This document shows positions 1 through 13,754 of a stretch of DNA of 64,000 nucleotides, one piece after another (the first letter of the stretch is position 1; each line of letters starts with the position of its first letter). Where the stretch lies: assembly GCA_029207755.1 (NCBI GenBank), contig JARCOQ010000097.1, positions 124,001-188,000 of the forward strand. Direction: 5' to 3'. The DNA is from Chamaea fasciata (Eukaryota; Chordata; Aves; Passeriformes; Sylviidae). A program made the position numbers and the translations under genes. The notes under the pieces were generated by a model. It was given only the letters and a program-made list of their open reading frames with translations, made no database searches and had not been told where the DNA came from.

Positions 1-3000
1 CACTCACAGGGACACCTAGGGGACAGCCTGGGCACCCCCAGGGACACCCAGGGCACCCCTCAGGGACACCTAGGGGACAGCCAGGGCACCCCAGGGACAC
101 GTAGGGGACAGCCAGGGCACCCCCAAGGACACCTAGGGGACACGCAGGGTACCCCCAGGGACAACGAGGGGACAGCCATGGCACCCCCAGGGACACCTAG
201 GGGACAGCCAGGGCACCCTAGGGACAGCCAGGGCACCCCCAGGGACACCAAAGGCACAGCCAGGGCACCCTAGGGACAGCCAGGGAACCCCAGGGACACC
301 AAAATCACAGACAGGGCACCCTAGGGACACCAAGGGGACAGCCAGGGCACCCCCAGGGACACCAAGGGCACAGACAGGGCACCCTAGGGACACCAAGGGG
401 ACAGCCAGGGCACCCCCAGGGACACCAAGGGGACATCCAGAGCACCCCAGGGACACCCAGGACAACCCCAGGGACACCTAGAGGACAGACAGAGCACCCC
501 AGGCACACCAACGGCACCCCCAGGGACACCTAGGGGACAGCCAGGGCACCCCGAGGGACACCAGGGCACCACCAGGGATACCTAGGGGACAGCCAGGGCA
601 CCCCAGGGACAGCGAGGGCACCCCCAGGGACACCTAGGCGACCTCCAGGGACATCTAGGGGACAGCCAGGGCACCCCAGGGACAGCCAGGTCACCCCCAG
701 GGACACCTAGGGGACAGGCAGGGCACCCCCAGGGACACCTAGGGGACAGGCAGGGCACCCCCAAGGCACCCCAGGGAAAACCAGGGCTCTCCCAGGGACA
801 CCAAGGGGACAGCCAGGGCACCACAGGGACACCAAGGGGACAGCCAGGGCACCCCCAGGGACACCTAGGGGACAGCCAGGGCACGCCAGGGACACCCAGG
901 GCACCCCCTGGGACACCTAGGGGACAGCCAGGGAACCCCAGGGACACCCTAGCCACCCCCAGAGACACCTAGGGGACAGCCAGGGAACCCGAGGGACAGC
1001 CAGGGAACCCCCAGGGACACCTAGAGGACAGCAAGGGCACCCCGAGGGACACCTAGGGGACAGCCAGGGCCCCCCCAGGGACACCAAGGGGACAGCCAGG
1101 GCACACCAGGGACAGCCAGGGCCCCCCCAGGGACACCTAGGGGATAGCCAGCGCCCCCCCAGGGACACCCAGGGCACCCCCAGGGACATCTAGGGGACAG
1201 GCAGGGAACCCCCAGGGACACCTAGGGGACAGGCAGGGCACCCCCAGAGACACTGACGGGACAGCCAGGGCACCCCCAGAGAACCCTAGGGGACAGCCAG
1301 GGCACCCCAGGGACACCCAGGGCACCCACAGGGACACCAAGGGGACAGCCAGGGCACCCCAGGGACACCCAGGGCACCCACAGGGACACCTAGGGGACAG
1401 CCAGGGCACCCCCAGGGACACCCAGGGCACCCCGCACGACACCTAGGGGACAGGCAGGGCACCCCCAGGGACACCGAGGGGAAAGCCAGGGTACTCCCAG
1501 GGACATTTAGGGGACAGGTAGGGCACTCCAGGGACACCCAGGGCACCCCCAGGGACACCTAGGGGACAGCCAGGGCACCCCCAGGGACACCTAGGGGACA
1601 GCCAGGGCATCCCCAGGGACACCCAGGTCACCCCCAGGGACACCTAGGGGACAGCCAGGGCACCCCAGGCACACCCAGGGCACCCCCAGGGACACCTAGG
1701 GGACAGCCACGGCACACTAGGGACAGCCAGGGCACCCCCAGGGACACCTAGGGGACAGCCAGGGCACCCTAGGGACAGCCAGGGCACACCCAGGGACACC
1801 TAGGGGACAGGCATGGCACCCCCAGGGACACCTAGGGGACAGGCAGGGCACCCCCAAGGCACCCCAGGGACACCCAGGGCTCTCCCAGGGACACCTAGGG
1901 GACAGCCAGGGCACCCCAGGGACACCAAGGGGACAGCCAGGGCACCCCCAGGGACACCTAGGGGACAGCCAGGGTACGCCAGGGACACCCAGGGCACCCC
2001 CTGGGACACCAAGGGGACAGACAGGGCACCCCCAGGGACACCGAGGGGAAAGCCAGGGCACCCCCAGGGACACCTAGGGGAAGGCAGGACACCCCAAGGG
2101 ACACCTAGGGGACAGCCAGAGCACCCCCAGGGACATTTAGGGGACACCTAGGGCACTCCAGGGACACCCAGGGCACCCCCAGGGACATTTAGGTTACAGC
2201 CAGGGCACTCCAGGGACACCCAGGGAACCCCCAGGGACACCTAGAGGACAGGCAGGGAACCCCCAGGGACACCTAGGGGACAGCCAGGGCACCCCCAAGG
2301 ACACCCAGGGCACCCCCAGGGACACCAAGAGGACAGGCAGGGAACCCCCAGGGCACCCCAGGGACACCCAGGGCACCCCCAGGGACACCAAGGGGACAGC
2401 CAGAGCACCGCAAGGACAGCCAGGGCACTCACAGGGACACCTAGGGGACAGCCTGGGCACCCCCAGGGACACCCAGGGCACCCCTCAGGGACACCTAGGG
2501 GACAGCCAGGGCACCCCAGGGACACGTAGGGGACAGCCAGGGCACCCCCAATGACACCTAGGGGACACGCAGGGTACCCCCAGGGACAACGAGGGGACAG
2601 CCATGGCACCCCCAGGGACACCTAGGGGACAGCCAGGGCACCCTAGGGACAGCCAGGGCACCCCCAGGGACACCAAGGGCACAGCCAGGGCACCCTAGGG
2701 ACAGCCAGGGAACCCCAGGGACACCAAGGTCACAGACAGGGCACCCTAGGGACACCAAGGGGACAGCCAGGGCGCCCCCAGGGACACCAAGGGCACAGAC
2801 AGGGCACCCTAGGGACACCAAGGGGACAGCCAGGGCACCCCCAGGGACACCAAGGGGACATCCAGAGCACCCCAGGGACACCCAGGGCAACCCCAGGGAC
2901 ACCTAGAGGACAGACAGAGCACCCCAGGCACACCAACCGCACCCCCAGGGACACCTAGGGGACAGCCAGGGCACCCCGAGGGACACCAGGGCACCACCAG

Positions 3001-4190
3001 GGACACCTAGGGGACAGCCAGGGCACCCCAGGGACAGCGAGGGCACCCCCAGGGACACCTAGGCGACCTCCAGGGACATCTAGGGGACAGCCAGGGCACC
3101 CCAGGGACAGCCAGGGCACCCCCAGGGACACCTAGGGGACAGCCAGGGCACCCAAGGGACAGCCAGGGCACCCCCAGGGACAGCCTAGGGGACAGCCAGG
3201 GCCCTCCCAGGGACACCTAGGGGACAGCCAGGGTACCCCCAGGGACGCCTAGGGGACAGCCAGGGCACCCCCAGGGACGCCTAGGGGACAGCCAGGGTTC
3301 CCCCAGGGACACCTAGAGGACAGCCAGGGCACGCCCAGGGACACCTAGGAGACAGCCAGGGCACGCCAGGGACACCCAGGGCACCCTCAGGGACCCCTAG
3401 GGGAGAGCCAGGGCACCCCCAGGGACACCGAGGGGACAGCCAATGCACCCCAGGGACACCTAGGGCACAGCCAGGGCACCCTAGGGACAGCCAGGGTAGC
3501 CCAGGGACACCTACGGGACAGCCAGGGAACCCTCTGGGACACCAAGGACAGCCAGGGCACCCCAAGGACAGCCAGGGCAGCCCAGGGCAGCCCAGGGACA
3601 CCCAGGGTACCCCAGGGACACGTAGGGGACCTCCCGGGCACCCCAGGGACACCCAGGGCCCCCCCAGGGACACCTAGGGGACAGCCAGGGCCCCCCCAGG
3701 GACACCTAGGGGACAGCCAGGGCTACCCAGGGACACCCAGGGCACCCCCAGGGACACCGAGGGGACAGCCAGGGCACCCTAGGGACTGCCATGGCACCCT
3801 AGGGACAGCCAGGGCACCCCCAGAGACACCGAGGGCACAGCCAGGGCACCCTAGGGACAGCCAGGGCACACCCAGGGACACCTAAGGGACAGGCAGGGCA
3901 CCCCCAGGGACACTGACGGGACAGCCAGGGCACCCCCAGAGACCCCTAGGGGACAGCCAGGGACCTCCTAGGGACACTCTGGGCACCCCAAGGGACACCT
4001 TGGGGTCAGTCAGGGCACCCCAGGGACACCCAGGGCACCCCCAGGGACACGGAGGGGACAGCCAGGGCACCCCCAGGGACACCTAGGGACAGGCAGGACA
4101 CCCCCAGGGACACCTAGGGGACAGCCAGGGCACCCTAGGGACAGCCAGGGCACCCCGAGGGACACCTAAGTGACAGCCAGGGCACCCCAG
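1..4190. repeat. GC-rich minisatellite array, segment 1
   Basis: This stretch is entirely degenerate tandem repeat built from 31-32 bp units and 21 bp shortened units. The repeat continues past the left edge of the window, so the array start is not seen. A larger block beginning with the variant GCACTCACAGGG occurs at position 1 and again at 2426. The two copies stay aligned for about 690 bp at an offset of 2,425, with only a few substitutions. The part from about 3,280 to 4,140 carries a distinctive run of short variants (GGGCAGCCCAGGG, GGACCTCCCGGGC) that reappears near 11.2, 48.3, 49.7 and 53.5 kb. No gene, promoter or RNA gene is visible. Confidence 0.95.
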
Positions 4191-4760
4191 GGACATCGAG
4201 GGACAGCCAGGAACCCCCTGGGACAGCCAGCTCACCCCCACGGCCGCCTCCACCTCCAGGAGCTATCAAAACCCTCCTCAGGTTCTTTGATGCCTCAAAT
4301 GGGCCGCCCAAACCTCCCGAATACCCCCCAAAGCACCCAAAGCAGCCCCCAGGACGCCCCCCAGACCCCCCACAACCAAAAACCCCCTCCACGACAACTC
4401 AGGACCCCCAGGATCCCCCAAATCCGCGCCCCCCTCACCCTGAGGTCCCGTTTGAGCCGCTCCACGTTGCGGACAGGCACCAGCTCATCAAGCCCCAAGC
4501 ACCAACACCTGCGGGACTGGGATGGACTGAGAGCACTGGGAGGGTGACCAGAGAAACCTGGGATGGACAAAGAGTGGACTGGGATGAACTGGGATGAACT
4601 GGCAGGCGTGTGGGGGTCCATGGTGGCCACTCGGTGCCTTACTGGTCTATACTGGGATGGGTCGGATGGCCCCAGGGGAGGGGGTGAGGCCACAATGGTC
4701 CAGACTGGGAGGGGAGTCACCATGGCGCCGGAGGCGGAGTCGAGGATACGAGCCAGGCAA
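4191..4760 (-). repeat. Module M1: amplified gene-fragment unit, type I
   Basis: This is a non-minisatellite island inside the array. It starts at GGACATCGAGGG and ends at GAGCCAGGCAAGG, where the 32-bp repeat resumes. Read on the minus strand it holds three exon-like pieces: an exon A end at 4721 followed by GTGACT, exon B at 4439-4508 followed by GTGAGG, and exon C at 4236-4262 preceded by TTTTGATAG and followed by GTGAGC. M1 is type I (GAGCTATC, CCTCAGGTTC, CACAATGGTCC, ATGGCGCC). It has one C fewer than its relatives in the B-C intron near 4420. The exon interpretation is inferred. The copy number and boundaries are seen directly by comparison with the other ten copies. Confidence 0.85.
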
Positions 4761-7700
4761 GGACACCTAGGGGACAGCCAGGGCATCCCCAGGGACACCC
4801 AGGTCACCCCCAGGGACACCTAGGGGACAGCCAGGGCACCCCAGGCACACCCAGGGCACCCCCAGGGACACCTAGGGGACAGCCACGGCACACTAGGGAC
4901 AGCCAGGGCACCCCCAGGGACACCGAGGGGACAGCCACGGCACCCCCAGAGACACTGAGGGCACAGCCAGGGCACCCTGGGGACAGCCAGGGCACCCCCA
5001 GGGACACCTAGGGGACAGGCAGGTCACCCCCAGGGACACCTAGGGGACACCAGGGCACCCTAGGGACAGCCAGGGCACACCCAGGGACACCTAGGGGACA
5101 GGCATGGCACCCCCAGGGACACCTAGGGGACAGGCAGGGCACCCCCAAGGCACCCCAGGGACACCCAGGGCTCTCCCAGGGACACCAAGGGGAAAGCCAG
5201 GGCACCCCAGGGACACCAAGGGGACAGCCAGGGCACCCCCAGGGACACCTAGGGGACAGCCAGGGTACGCCAGGGACACCCAGGGCACCCCCTGGGACAC
5301 CAAGGGGACAGACAGGGCACCCCCAGGGACACCGAGGGGAAAGCCAGGGCACCCCCAGGGACACCTAGGGGAAGGCAGGACACCCCAAGGGACACCTAGG
5401 GGACAGCCAGGGCACCCCAAGGGACATTTAGGGGACACCTAGGGCACTCCAGGGACACCCAGGGCACCCCCAGGGACATTTAGGTGACAGCCAGGGCACT
5501 CCAGGGACACCCAGGGAACCCCCAGGGACACCTAGAAGACAGGCAGGGAACCCCCAGGGCACCCCAGGGACACCCAGGGCACCCCCAGGGACACCAAGGG
5601 GACAGCCAGAGCACCGCAAGGACAGCCAGGGCACTCACAGGGACACCTAGGGGACAGCCTGGGCACCCCCAGGGACACCCAGGGCACCCCCAGGGACACC
5701 TAGGGGACAGCCAGGGCACCCCAGGGACACGTAGGGGACAGCCAGGGCACCCCCAAGGACACCTAGGGGACACGCAGGGTACCCCCAGGGACAACGAGGG
5801 GACAGCCATGGCACCCCCAGGGACACCTAGGGGACAGCCAGGGCACCCTAGGGACAGCCAGGGCACCCCCAGGGACACCAAGGGCACAGCCAGGGCACCC
5901 TAGGGACAGCCAGGGAACCCCAGGCACACCAAGGTCACAGACAGGGCACCCTAGGGACACCAAGGGGACAGCCAGGGCACCCCCAGGGACACCAAGGGCA
6001 CAGACAGGGCACCCTACGGACACCAAGGGGACAGCCAGGGCACCCCCAGGGACACCAAGGGGACATCCAGAGCACCCCAGGGACACCCAGGGCAACCCCA
6101 GGGACACCTAGAGGACAGACAGAGCACCCCAGGCACAACAACGGCACCCCCAGGGACACGTAGGGGACAGCCAGGGCACCCCGAGGGACACCAGGGAACC
6201 ACCAGGGACACCTAGGGGACAGCCAGGGCACCCCAGGGACAGCGAGGGCACCCCCAGGGACACCTAGGCGACCTGCAGAGACATCTAGGGGACAGCCAGG
6301 GCACCCCAGGGACAGCCAGGGCACCCCCAGGGACACCTAGGGGACAGCCAGGGCACCCAAGGGACAGCCAGGGCACCCCCAGGGACGCCTAGGGGACAGC
6401 CAGGGCCCCCCCAGGGACACCTAGGGGACAGCCAGGGTACCCCAAGGGAAGCCTAGGGGACAGCCAGGGCACCCCCAGGGACACCTAGGAGACAGCCAGG
6501 GCACGCCAGGGACACCCAGGGCACCCTCAGGGACCCCTAGGGGAGAGCCAGGGCACCCCCAGGGACACCGAGGGGACAGCCATGGCACCCCAGGGACACC
6601 TAGGGCACAGACAGGGCACCCTAGGGACAGCCAGGGCAGCCCAGGGACACCTACGGGACAGCCAGGGCACCCCCAGGGACACCTAGGGGACAGGCAGGGC
6701 ACCCCCAGAGACACCTAGGGGACAGCCAGGGCCCCCCCAGGGACAACTAGGGGACAGCCAGGGCACCCTAAAGACACCCAGGGCACCCCCAGGGACACCT
6801 AGGGGACAGGCAGGGCACCCCCAGGGACACCTAGGGGACAGCCAGGGCACCCCCAGGGACATTTAGGGGACAGCCAGGGCACTCCAGGGACACCCAGGGC
6901 ATCCCCAGGGACACCTAGGGGACAGGCCGAGCACCCCCAGGGATACCTAGGGGACAGGCAGGGCACCCCCAGGGACACTGACGGGACAGCCAGGGCACCC
7001 CCAGAGACCCCTAGGGGACAGCCAGGGCACTCCCAGGGACACTCTGGGCACCCACAGGGACACCTTGAAGACAGCCAGGGCACCTCAGGGACATCCAGGG
7101 CACCCCCAGGGACACCTAGGGGACAGCCAGGGCACCCTAGGGACCGCCAGGGCACCCCCAGGGACACCCAGGGCACCCCCAGGGACACGAAGGGGACAGC
7201 CAGGGCACCCCCAGGGACACCTAGGGGACAGCCAGGGCACCCCAGGGACACGCAGGGCACCCCCAGGGACACCTAGAGGACAGCCAGGGCACCCCCAGTG
7301 ACGCCTAGGGGACAGCGAGGGCACCCCTAGGGACACCTAGGGGACACCCAGGGCACCCCGAGGGACACCAGGGCACCCCCAGGGACACCTAGGGGACAGC
7401 CAGGGCACCCGAGGGACAGCCAGAGCACCCGCAGGGACACCAAGGGCACAGCCAGGGCACCCTAGGGACACCCAGCGCACCCCCAGGGACACCTAGGGGA
7501 CAGCCAGGGCATCCCCAGGGACACCCAGGGCACCCCCAGGGACACCTAGGGGAAAGCCAGGGCACCCCCAGGGACGCCTAGGGGAAGGCAGGACACCCTC
7601 AGTGACACCTAGGGGACAGCCAGGGCACCCCCAGGGACATTTAGGGGACAGCCAGGGTACTCCAGGGACACCCAGGGCACCCCCAGGGACACCTAGGGGA

Positions 7701-10700
7701 CAGCCAGGGAACCCCCAGGGACACTGACGGGACAGCCAGGGCACCCCCAGAGACCCCTAGGGGACAGCCAGGGCACCCCAGGGACACCCAGGGCACCCCC
7801 AGGGACACCAAGGGGACAGGCAGGGCACCCCCAGGGACACCCAGGGCACCCCGAACGACACCTAGGGGACAGGAAGGGCACACCCAGGGACACCTAGGGG
7901 ACAGCCAGGGTACTCTAAAGATAGCCAGGTCACCCCCAGGGACACCAAGGGGACAGGCAGGGCACCCCCAGGGACACCTAGGGGACAGCCAGGGCACCCT
8001 AGGGACAGCCAGGGCACACCCAGGGACACCTAGGGGACAGGCATGGCACCCCCATGGACACCTAGGGGACAGGCAGGGCACCCCCAAGGCACCCCAGGGA
8101 CACCCAGGGCTCTCCCAGGGACACCAAGGGGACAGCCAGGGCACCCCAGGGACACCTAGGGGACAGCCAGGGCACCCCCAGGGACATTTAGGGGACAGCC
8201 AGGGCACTCCAGGGACACCCAGGGCACCCCCAGGGACACCTAGGGGACAGCCAGGGAACCCCAGGGACACCTAGGGGACAGGCAGGGCACCCCCAGGGAC
8301 ACCAAGGGGACAGCCAGGGCACCCCCAGGGACACCGAGGGGAAAGCCAGGGCACCCCCAGGGACACCTAGGGGAAGGCAGGACACCCCAAGGGACACCTA
8401 GGGGACAGCCAGGGCACCCCCAGGGACATTTAGGGGACACCTAGGGCACTCCAGGGACACCCAGGGCACCCCCAGGGACATTTAGGTTACAGCCAGGGCA
8501 CTCCAGGGACACCCAGGGAACCCCCAGGGACACCTAGAGGACAGGCAGGGAACCCCCAGGGACACCTAGGGGACAGCCAGGGCACCCCCAGGGACACCCA
8601 GGGCACCCCCAGGGACACCAAGAGGACAGGCAGGGAACCCCCAGGGCACCCCAGGGACACCCAGGGCACCCCCAGGGACACCAAGGGGACAGCCAGAGCA
8701 CCGCAAGGACAGCCAGGGCACTCACAGGGACACCTAGGGGACAGCCTGGGCACCCCCAGGGACACCCAGGGCACCCCTCAGGGACACCTAGGGGACAGCC
8801 AGGGCACCCCAGGGACACGTAGGGGACAGCCAGGGCACCCCCAAGGACACCTAGGGGACACGCAGGGTACCCCCAGGGACAACGAGGGGACAGCCATGGC
8901 ACCCCCAGGGACACCTAGGGGACAGCCAGGGCACCCTAGGGACAGCCAGGGCACCCCCAGGGACACCAAGGGCACAGCCAGGGCACCCTAGGGACAGCCA
9001 GGGAACCCCAGGGACACCAAGGTCACAGACAGGGCACCCTAGGGACACCAAGGGGACAGCCAGGGCACCCCCAGGGACACCAAGGGCACAGACAGGGCAC
9101 CCTAGGGACACCAAGGGGACAGCCAGGGCACCCCCAGGGACACCAAGGGAACATCCAGAGCACCCCAGGGACACCCAGGGCACCCCCAGGGGACACCTAG
9201 AGGACAGCCAGGGCATCCCCAGGGACACCTAGGGGACAGGCAGGGCACCCCCAGGGACACCTAGGGGAAAGCCAGGGCACCCCCAGGGACGCCTAGGGGA
9301 AGGCAGGACACCCTCAGTGACACCTAGGGGACAGCCAGGGCACCCCCAGGGACATTTAGGGGACAGCCAGGGTACTCCAGGGACACCCAGGGCACCCCCA
9401 GGGACACCTAGGGGACAGCCAGGGAACCCCCAGGGACACTGACGGGACAGCCAGGGCACCCCCAGAGACCCCTAGGGGACAGCCAGGGCACCCCAGGGAC
9501 ACCCAGGGCACCCCCAGGGACACCAAGGGGACAGGCAGGGCACCCCCAGGGACACCCAGGGCACCCCGAACGACACCTAGGGGACAGGAAGGGCACACCC
9601 AGGGACACCTAGGGGACAGCCAGGGTACTCTAAAGATAGCCAGGTCACCCCCAGGGACACCAAGGGGACAGGCAGGGCACCCCCAGGGACACCTAGGGGA
9701 CAGCCAGGGCACCCTAGGGACAGCCCGGGCACACCCAGGGACACCTAGGGGACAGGCATGGCACCCCCATGGACACCTAGGGGACAGGCAGGGCACCCCC
9801 AAGGCACCCCAGGGACACCCAGGGCTCTCCCAGGGACACCAAGGGGACAGCCAGGGCACCCCAGGGACACCTAGGGGACAGCCAGGGCACCCCCAGGGAC
9901 ATTTAGGGGACAGCCAGGGCACTCCAGGGACACCCAGGGCACCCCCAGGGACACCTAGGGGACAGCCAGGGAACCCCAGGGACACCTAGGGGACAGGCAG
10001 GGCACCCCCCAGGGACACCAAGGGGACAGCCAGGGCACCCCCAGGGACACCGAGGGGAAAGCCAGGGCACCCCCAGGGACACCTAGGGGAAGGCAGGACA
10101 CCCCAAGGGACACCTAGGGGACAGCCAGGGCACCCCCCAGGGCACTCCAGGGACACCCAGGAACCCCCAGGGACACCTAGAGGACAGGCAGGGAACCCCC
10201 AGGGACACCTAGGGGACAGCCAGGGCACCCCCAGGGACACCCAGGGCACCCCCAGGGACACCAAGAGGACAGGCAGGGAACCCCCAGGGCACCCCAGGGA
10301 CACCCAGGGCACCCCCAGGGACACCAAGGGGACAGCCAGAGCACCGCAAGGACAGCCAGGGCACTCACAGGGACACCTAGGGGACAGCCTGGGCACCCCC
10401 AGGGACACTCAGGGCACCCCTCAGGGACACCTAGGGGACAGCCAGGGCACCCCAGGGACACGTAGGGGACAGCCAGGGCACCCCCAAGGACACCTAGGGG
10501 ACACGCAGGGTACCCCCAGGGACAACGAGGTCACAGACAGGGCACCCTAGGGACACCAAGGGGACAGCCAGGGCACCCCCAGGGACACCAAGGGGACATC
10601 CAGAGCACCCCAGGGACACCCAGGGCAACCCCAGGGACACCAAGGGGACATCCAGAGCACCCCAGGGACACCCAGGGCAACCCCAGGGACACCTAGAGGA

Positions 10701-13182
10701 CAGACAGAGCACCCCAGGCACACCAACGGCACCCCCAGGGACACCTAGGGGACAGCCAGGGCACCCCGAGGGACACCAGGGCACCACCAGGGACACCTAG
10801 GGGACAGCCAGGGCATCCCAGGGACAGCGAGGGCACCCCCAGGGACACCTAGGCGACCTCCAGGGACATCTAGGGGACAGCCAGGGCACCCCAGGGACAG
10901 CCAGGGCACCCCCAGGGACACCTAGGGGACAGCCAGGGCACCCAAGGGACAGCCAGGGCACCCCCAGGGACAGCCTAGGGGACAGCCAGGGCCCCCCCAG
11001 GGACACCTAGGGGACAGCCAGGGTACCCCCAGGGACGCCTAGGGGACAGCCAGGGCACCCCCAGGGACGCCTAGAGGACAGCCAGGGCCCCCCCAGGGAC
11101 ACCTAGAGGACAGCCAGGGCACGCCCAGGGACACCTAGGAGACAGCCAGGGCACGCCAGGGACACCCAGGGCACCCTCAGGGACCCCTAGGGGAGAGCCA
11201 TGGCACCCCAGGGACACCTAGGGCACAGCCAGGGCACCCTAGGGACAGCCAGGGCAGCCCAGGGACACCTACGGGACAGCCAGGGAACCCTCTGGGACAC
11301 CAAGGACAGCCAGGGCACCCCAAGGACAGCCAGGGCAGCCCAGGGCAGCCCAGGGACACCCAGGGTACCCCAGGGACACGTAGGGGACCTCCCGGGCACC
11401 CCAGGGACACCCAGGGCCCCCCCAGGGACACCTAGGGGACAGCCAGGTTCCCCCCAGGGACACCTAGGGGACAGCCAGGGCTACCCAGGGACACCCAGGG
11501 CACCCCCAGGGACACCGAGGGGACAGCCAGGGCACCCTAGGGACTGCCATGGCACCCTAGGGACAGCCAGGGCACCCCCAGAGACACCGAGGGCACAGCC
11601 AGGGCACCCTAGGGACAGCCAGGGCACACGCAGGGACACCTAAGGGACAGGCAGGGCACCCCCAGGGACACTGACGGGACAGCCAGGGCACCCCCAGAGA
11701 CCCCTAGGGGACAGCCAGGGACCTCCTAGGGACACTCTGGGCACCCCAAGGGACACCTTGGGGTCAGCCAGGGCACCCCAGGGACACCCAGGGCACCCCC
11801 AGGGACACGGAGGGGACAGCCAGGGCACCCCCAGGGACACCAAAGGACAGGCAGGACACCCCCAGGGACACCTAGGGGACAGCCAGGGCACCCCCAGGGA
11901 CATTTAGGGGACAGCTAGGGCACTCCAGGGACACCCAGGGCACCCCCAGGGACATTTAGGTGACAGCCAGGGCACTCCAGGGACACCCAGGGAACCTCCA
12001 GGGACACCTAGGGGACAGGCAGGGAACCGCCAGGGACACCTAGGGGACAGCCAGGGCACCCCCAGGGACACCCAGGGCACCCCCAGGGACACCTAGGGGA
12101 CAGGATGGGCACCCCCAGTGCACCCCAGGGACACCCAGCGCACCCCCAGGGACACCAAGGGGACAGCCAGAGAACCCCAAGGACAGCCAGGGCACCCACA
12201 GGGACACCTAGGGGACAGCCAGGGCACCCCAGGGACTCCTAGGGGACAGCCAGGGCACCCCCAGGACACCTAGGGGACAGGCAGCGCACCCCCAGAGACC
12301 CCTAGGGGACAGCCAGGGCCCACCCAGGGACACCCAGGGCACCCCCAGGGACACCTAGGGAACAGTCAGGGCATCCCCAGGGACACCCAGGGCACCCCCA
12401 GGGACACCTAGAGGACAGCCAGGGCACCCCCAGGGACACCTAGGGGACAGGCAGTGCACCCCCAGGGACACCTAGGGGACAGCCAGGGCCCCCCCAGGGA
12501 CACCTAGGGGACAGCCAGGGCACTCCAGGGACAGCCAGGGCACCCCAGGGACACCGAGGGCACAGCCAGGGCACCCTAGAGACAGCCAGGGCACCCCCAG
12601 AGACACAGAGGGCACAGCCAGGACACCCTAGGGACAGCCAGGGCACCCCCAGGGACACCTAGGGGACAGGCAGGCCACCCCCAGGGACACCTAGGGGACA
12701 CCCAGGGCCCCCCCAGGGACACCTAGGGGACAGCCAGGGAACCCCAGGAACACCATGGGCACGCCCAGGGACACGTAGGGCACCCCAAGAGACACTGAGG
12801 GCCCAGCTAGGGCACCCTAGGGACAGCCAGGGCACCCCCAGGGACACGTAGGGTACAGCCAGGGCACCATAGGGACACCCAGGGCACCCCAGGGACACCG
12901 AGGGGACAGCCAGGGCACCCTAGGGACAGCCATGGCACCCTAGGGACACCCAGGGCACCCCCAGAGACACCGAGGGCACAGCCAGGGCACCCGAGGGACA
13001 GCCAGGGCACCCCCAGGGACACCTAAGGGACAGGCAGGGCACCTCCAGGGACAGCCAGGGTACCCCCAGGGACACCTAGGGACAGTCAGGGCACCCCAGG
13101 GACACCTAGGGGACAGCCAGGGCACCCCAGGGACACCTAGGGGACAGCCAGGGCACCCTGGGGACACCTAGGGCACCCCCAG
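4761..13182. repeat. Minisatellite array, segment 2, with nested duplications
   Basis: The stretch between M1 and M2 is continuous minisatellite with no recognisable gene. It carries four more copies or part copies of the GCACTCACAGGG block, beginning at 5632, 8719 and 10362 (with 2426 to the left as reference). About 1.8-2.3 kb aligns with 5.1-5.5 kb at an offset of 3,291. Positions 3.2-4.1 kb align with about 11.1-11.9 kb at an offset near 7,900. The last kilobase (from about 12,250) is the left half of a tandem duplication that includes M2 and M3. Confidence 0.93.
7530..10180. repeat. Tandem duplication, offset 1,715 bp
   Basis: Sequence from about 7,530 to 8,465 reappears at about 9,245 to 10,180 with a constant offset of 1,715. 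The marker TACTCTAAAGATAGCC lies at 7911 and 9626. The two copies differ by only a few bases over more than 600 bp, for example GGGACAGCCAGGGCAC near 7,999 against GGGACAGCCCGGGCAC near 9,714. The edges are approximate because flanking units resemble each other. The likely mechanism is unequal crossover between misaligned repeats, which is inferred. Confidence 0.85.
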
Positions 13183-13754
13183 GGACATCGAGGGACAGCC
13201 AGGAACCCCCTGGGACAGCCAGCTCACCCCCATGGCCGCCTCCACCTCCAGGAGCGATCAAAACCCTCCTCTGGTTCTTTGATGCCTCAAATGGGCCGCC
13301 CAAACCTCCCGAATACCCCCCAAAGCACCCAAAGCAGCCCCCAGGACTCCCTCCAGAACCCCACAACCCAAAAACCCCCTCCACGACAACTCAGGACCCC
13401 CAGGATCCCCCCAAATCCGCGCCCCCCTCACCCTGAGGTCCCGTTTGAGCCGCTCCACGTTGCGGACAGGCACCAGCTCATCAAGCCCCAAGCACCAACA
13501 CCTGCGGGACTGGGATGGACTGAGAGCACTGGGAGGGTGACCAGAGAAACCTGGGATGGACAAAGAGTGGACTGGGATGAACTGGGATGAACTGGCAGGC
13601 GTGTGGGGGTCCATGGTGGCCACTCGGTGCCTTACTGGTCTATACTGGGATGGGTCGGATGGCCCCAGGGGAGGGGGGTGAGGCCACACTGGTCGAGACT
13701 GGGAGGGGAGTCACCATGGTGCCGGAGGCGGAGTCGAGGATACGAGCGAGGCAG
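13183..13754 (-). repeat. Module M2: amplified gene-fragment unit, type II
   Basis: On the minus strand, exon A ends at 13715, exon B is 13432-13501 and exon C is 13228-13254. It is type II: GAGCGATC replaces GAGCTATC, so the AG acceptor in front of exon C becomes CG and is lost. CCTCTGGTTC replaces CCTCAGGTTC, and GGACTCCCTCCAG replaces GGACGCCCCCCAG in the B-C intron. The variant CCATGGCCGCC changes the exon C codon GTG to ATG. One extra G in the G-run near 13,672 shifts the reading frame of the A-B interval, so that interval is not protein coding in this copy. Confidence 0.85.
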
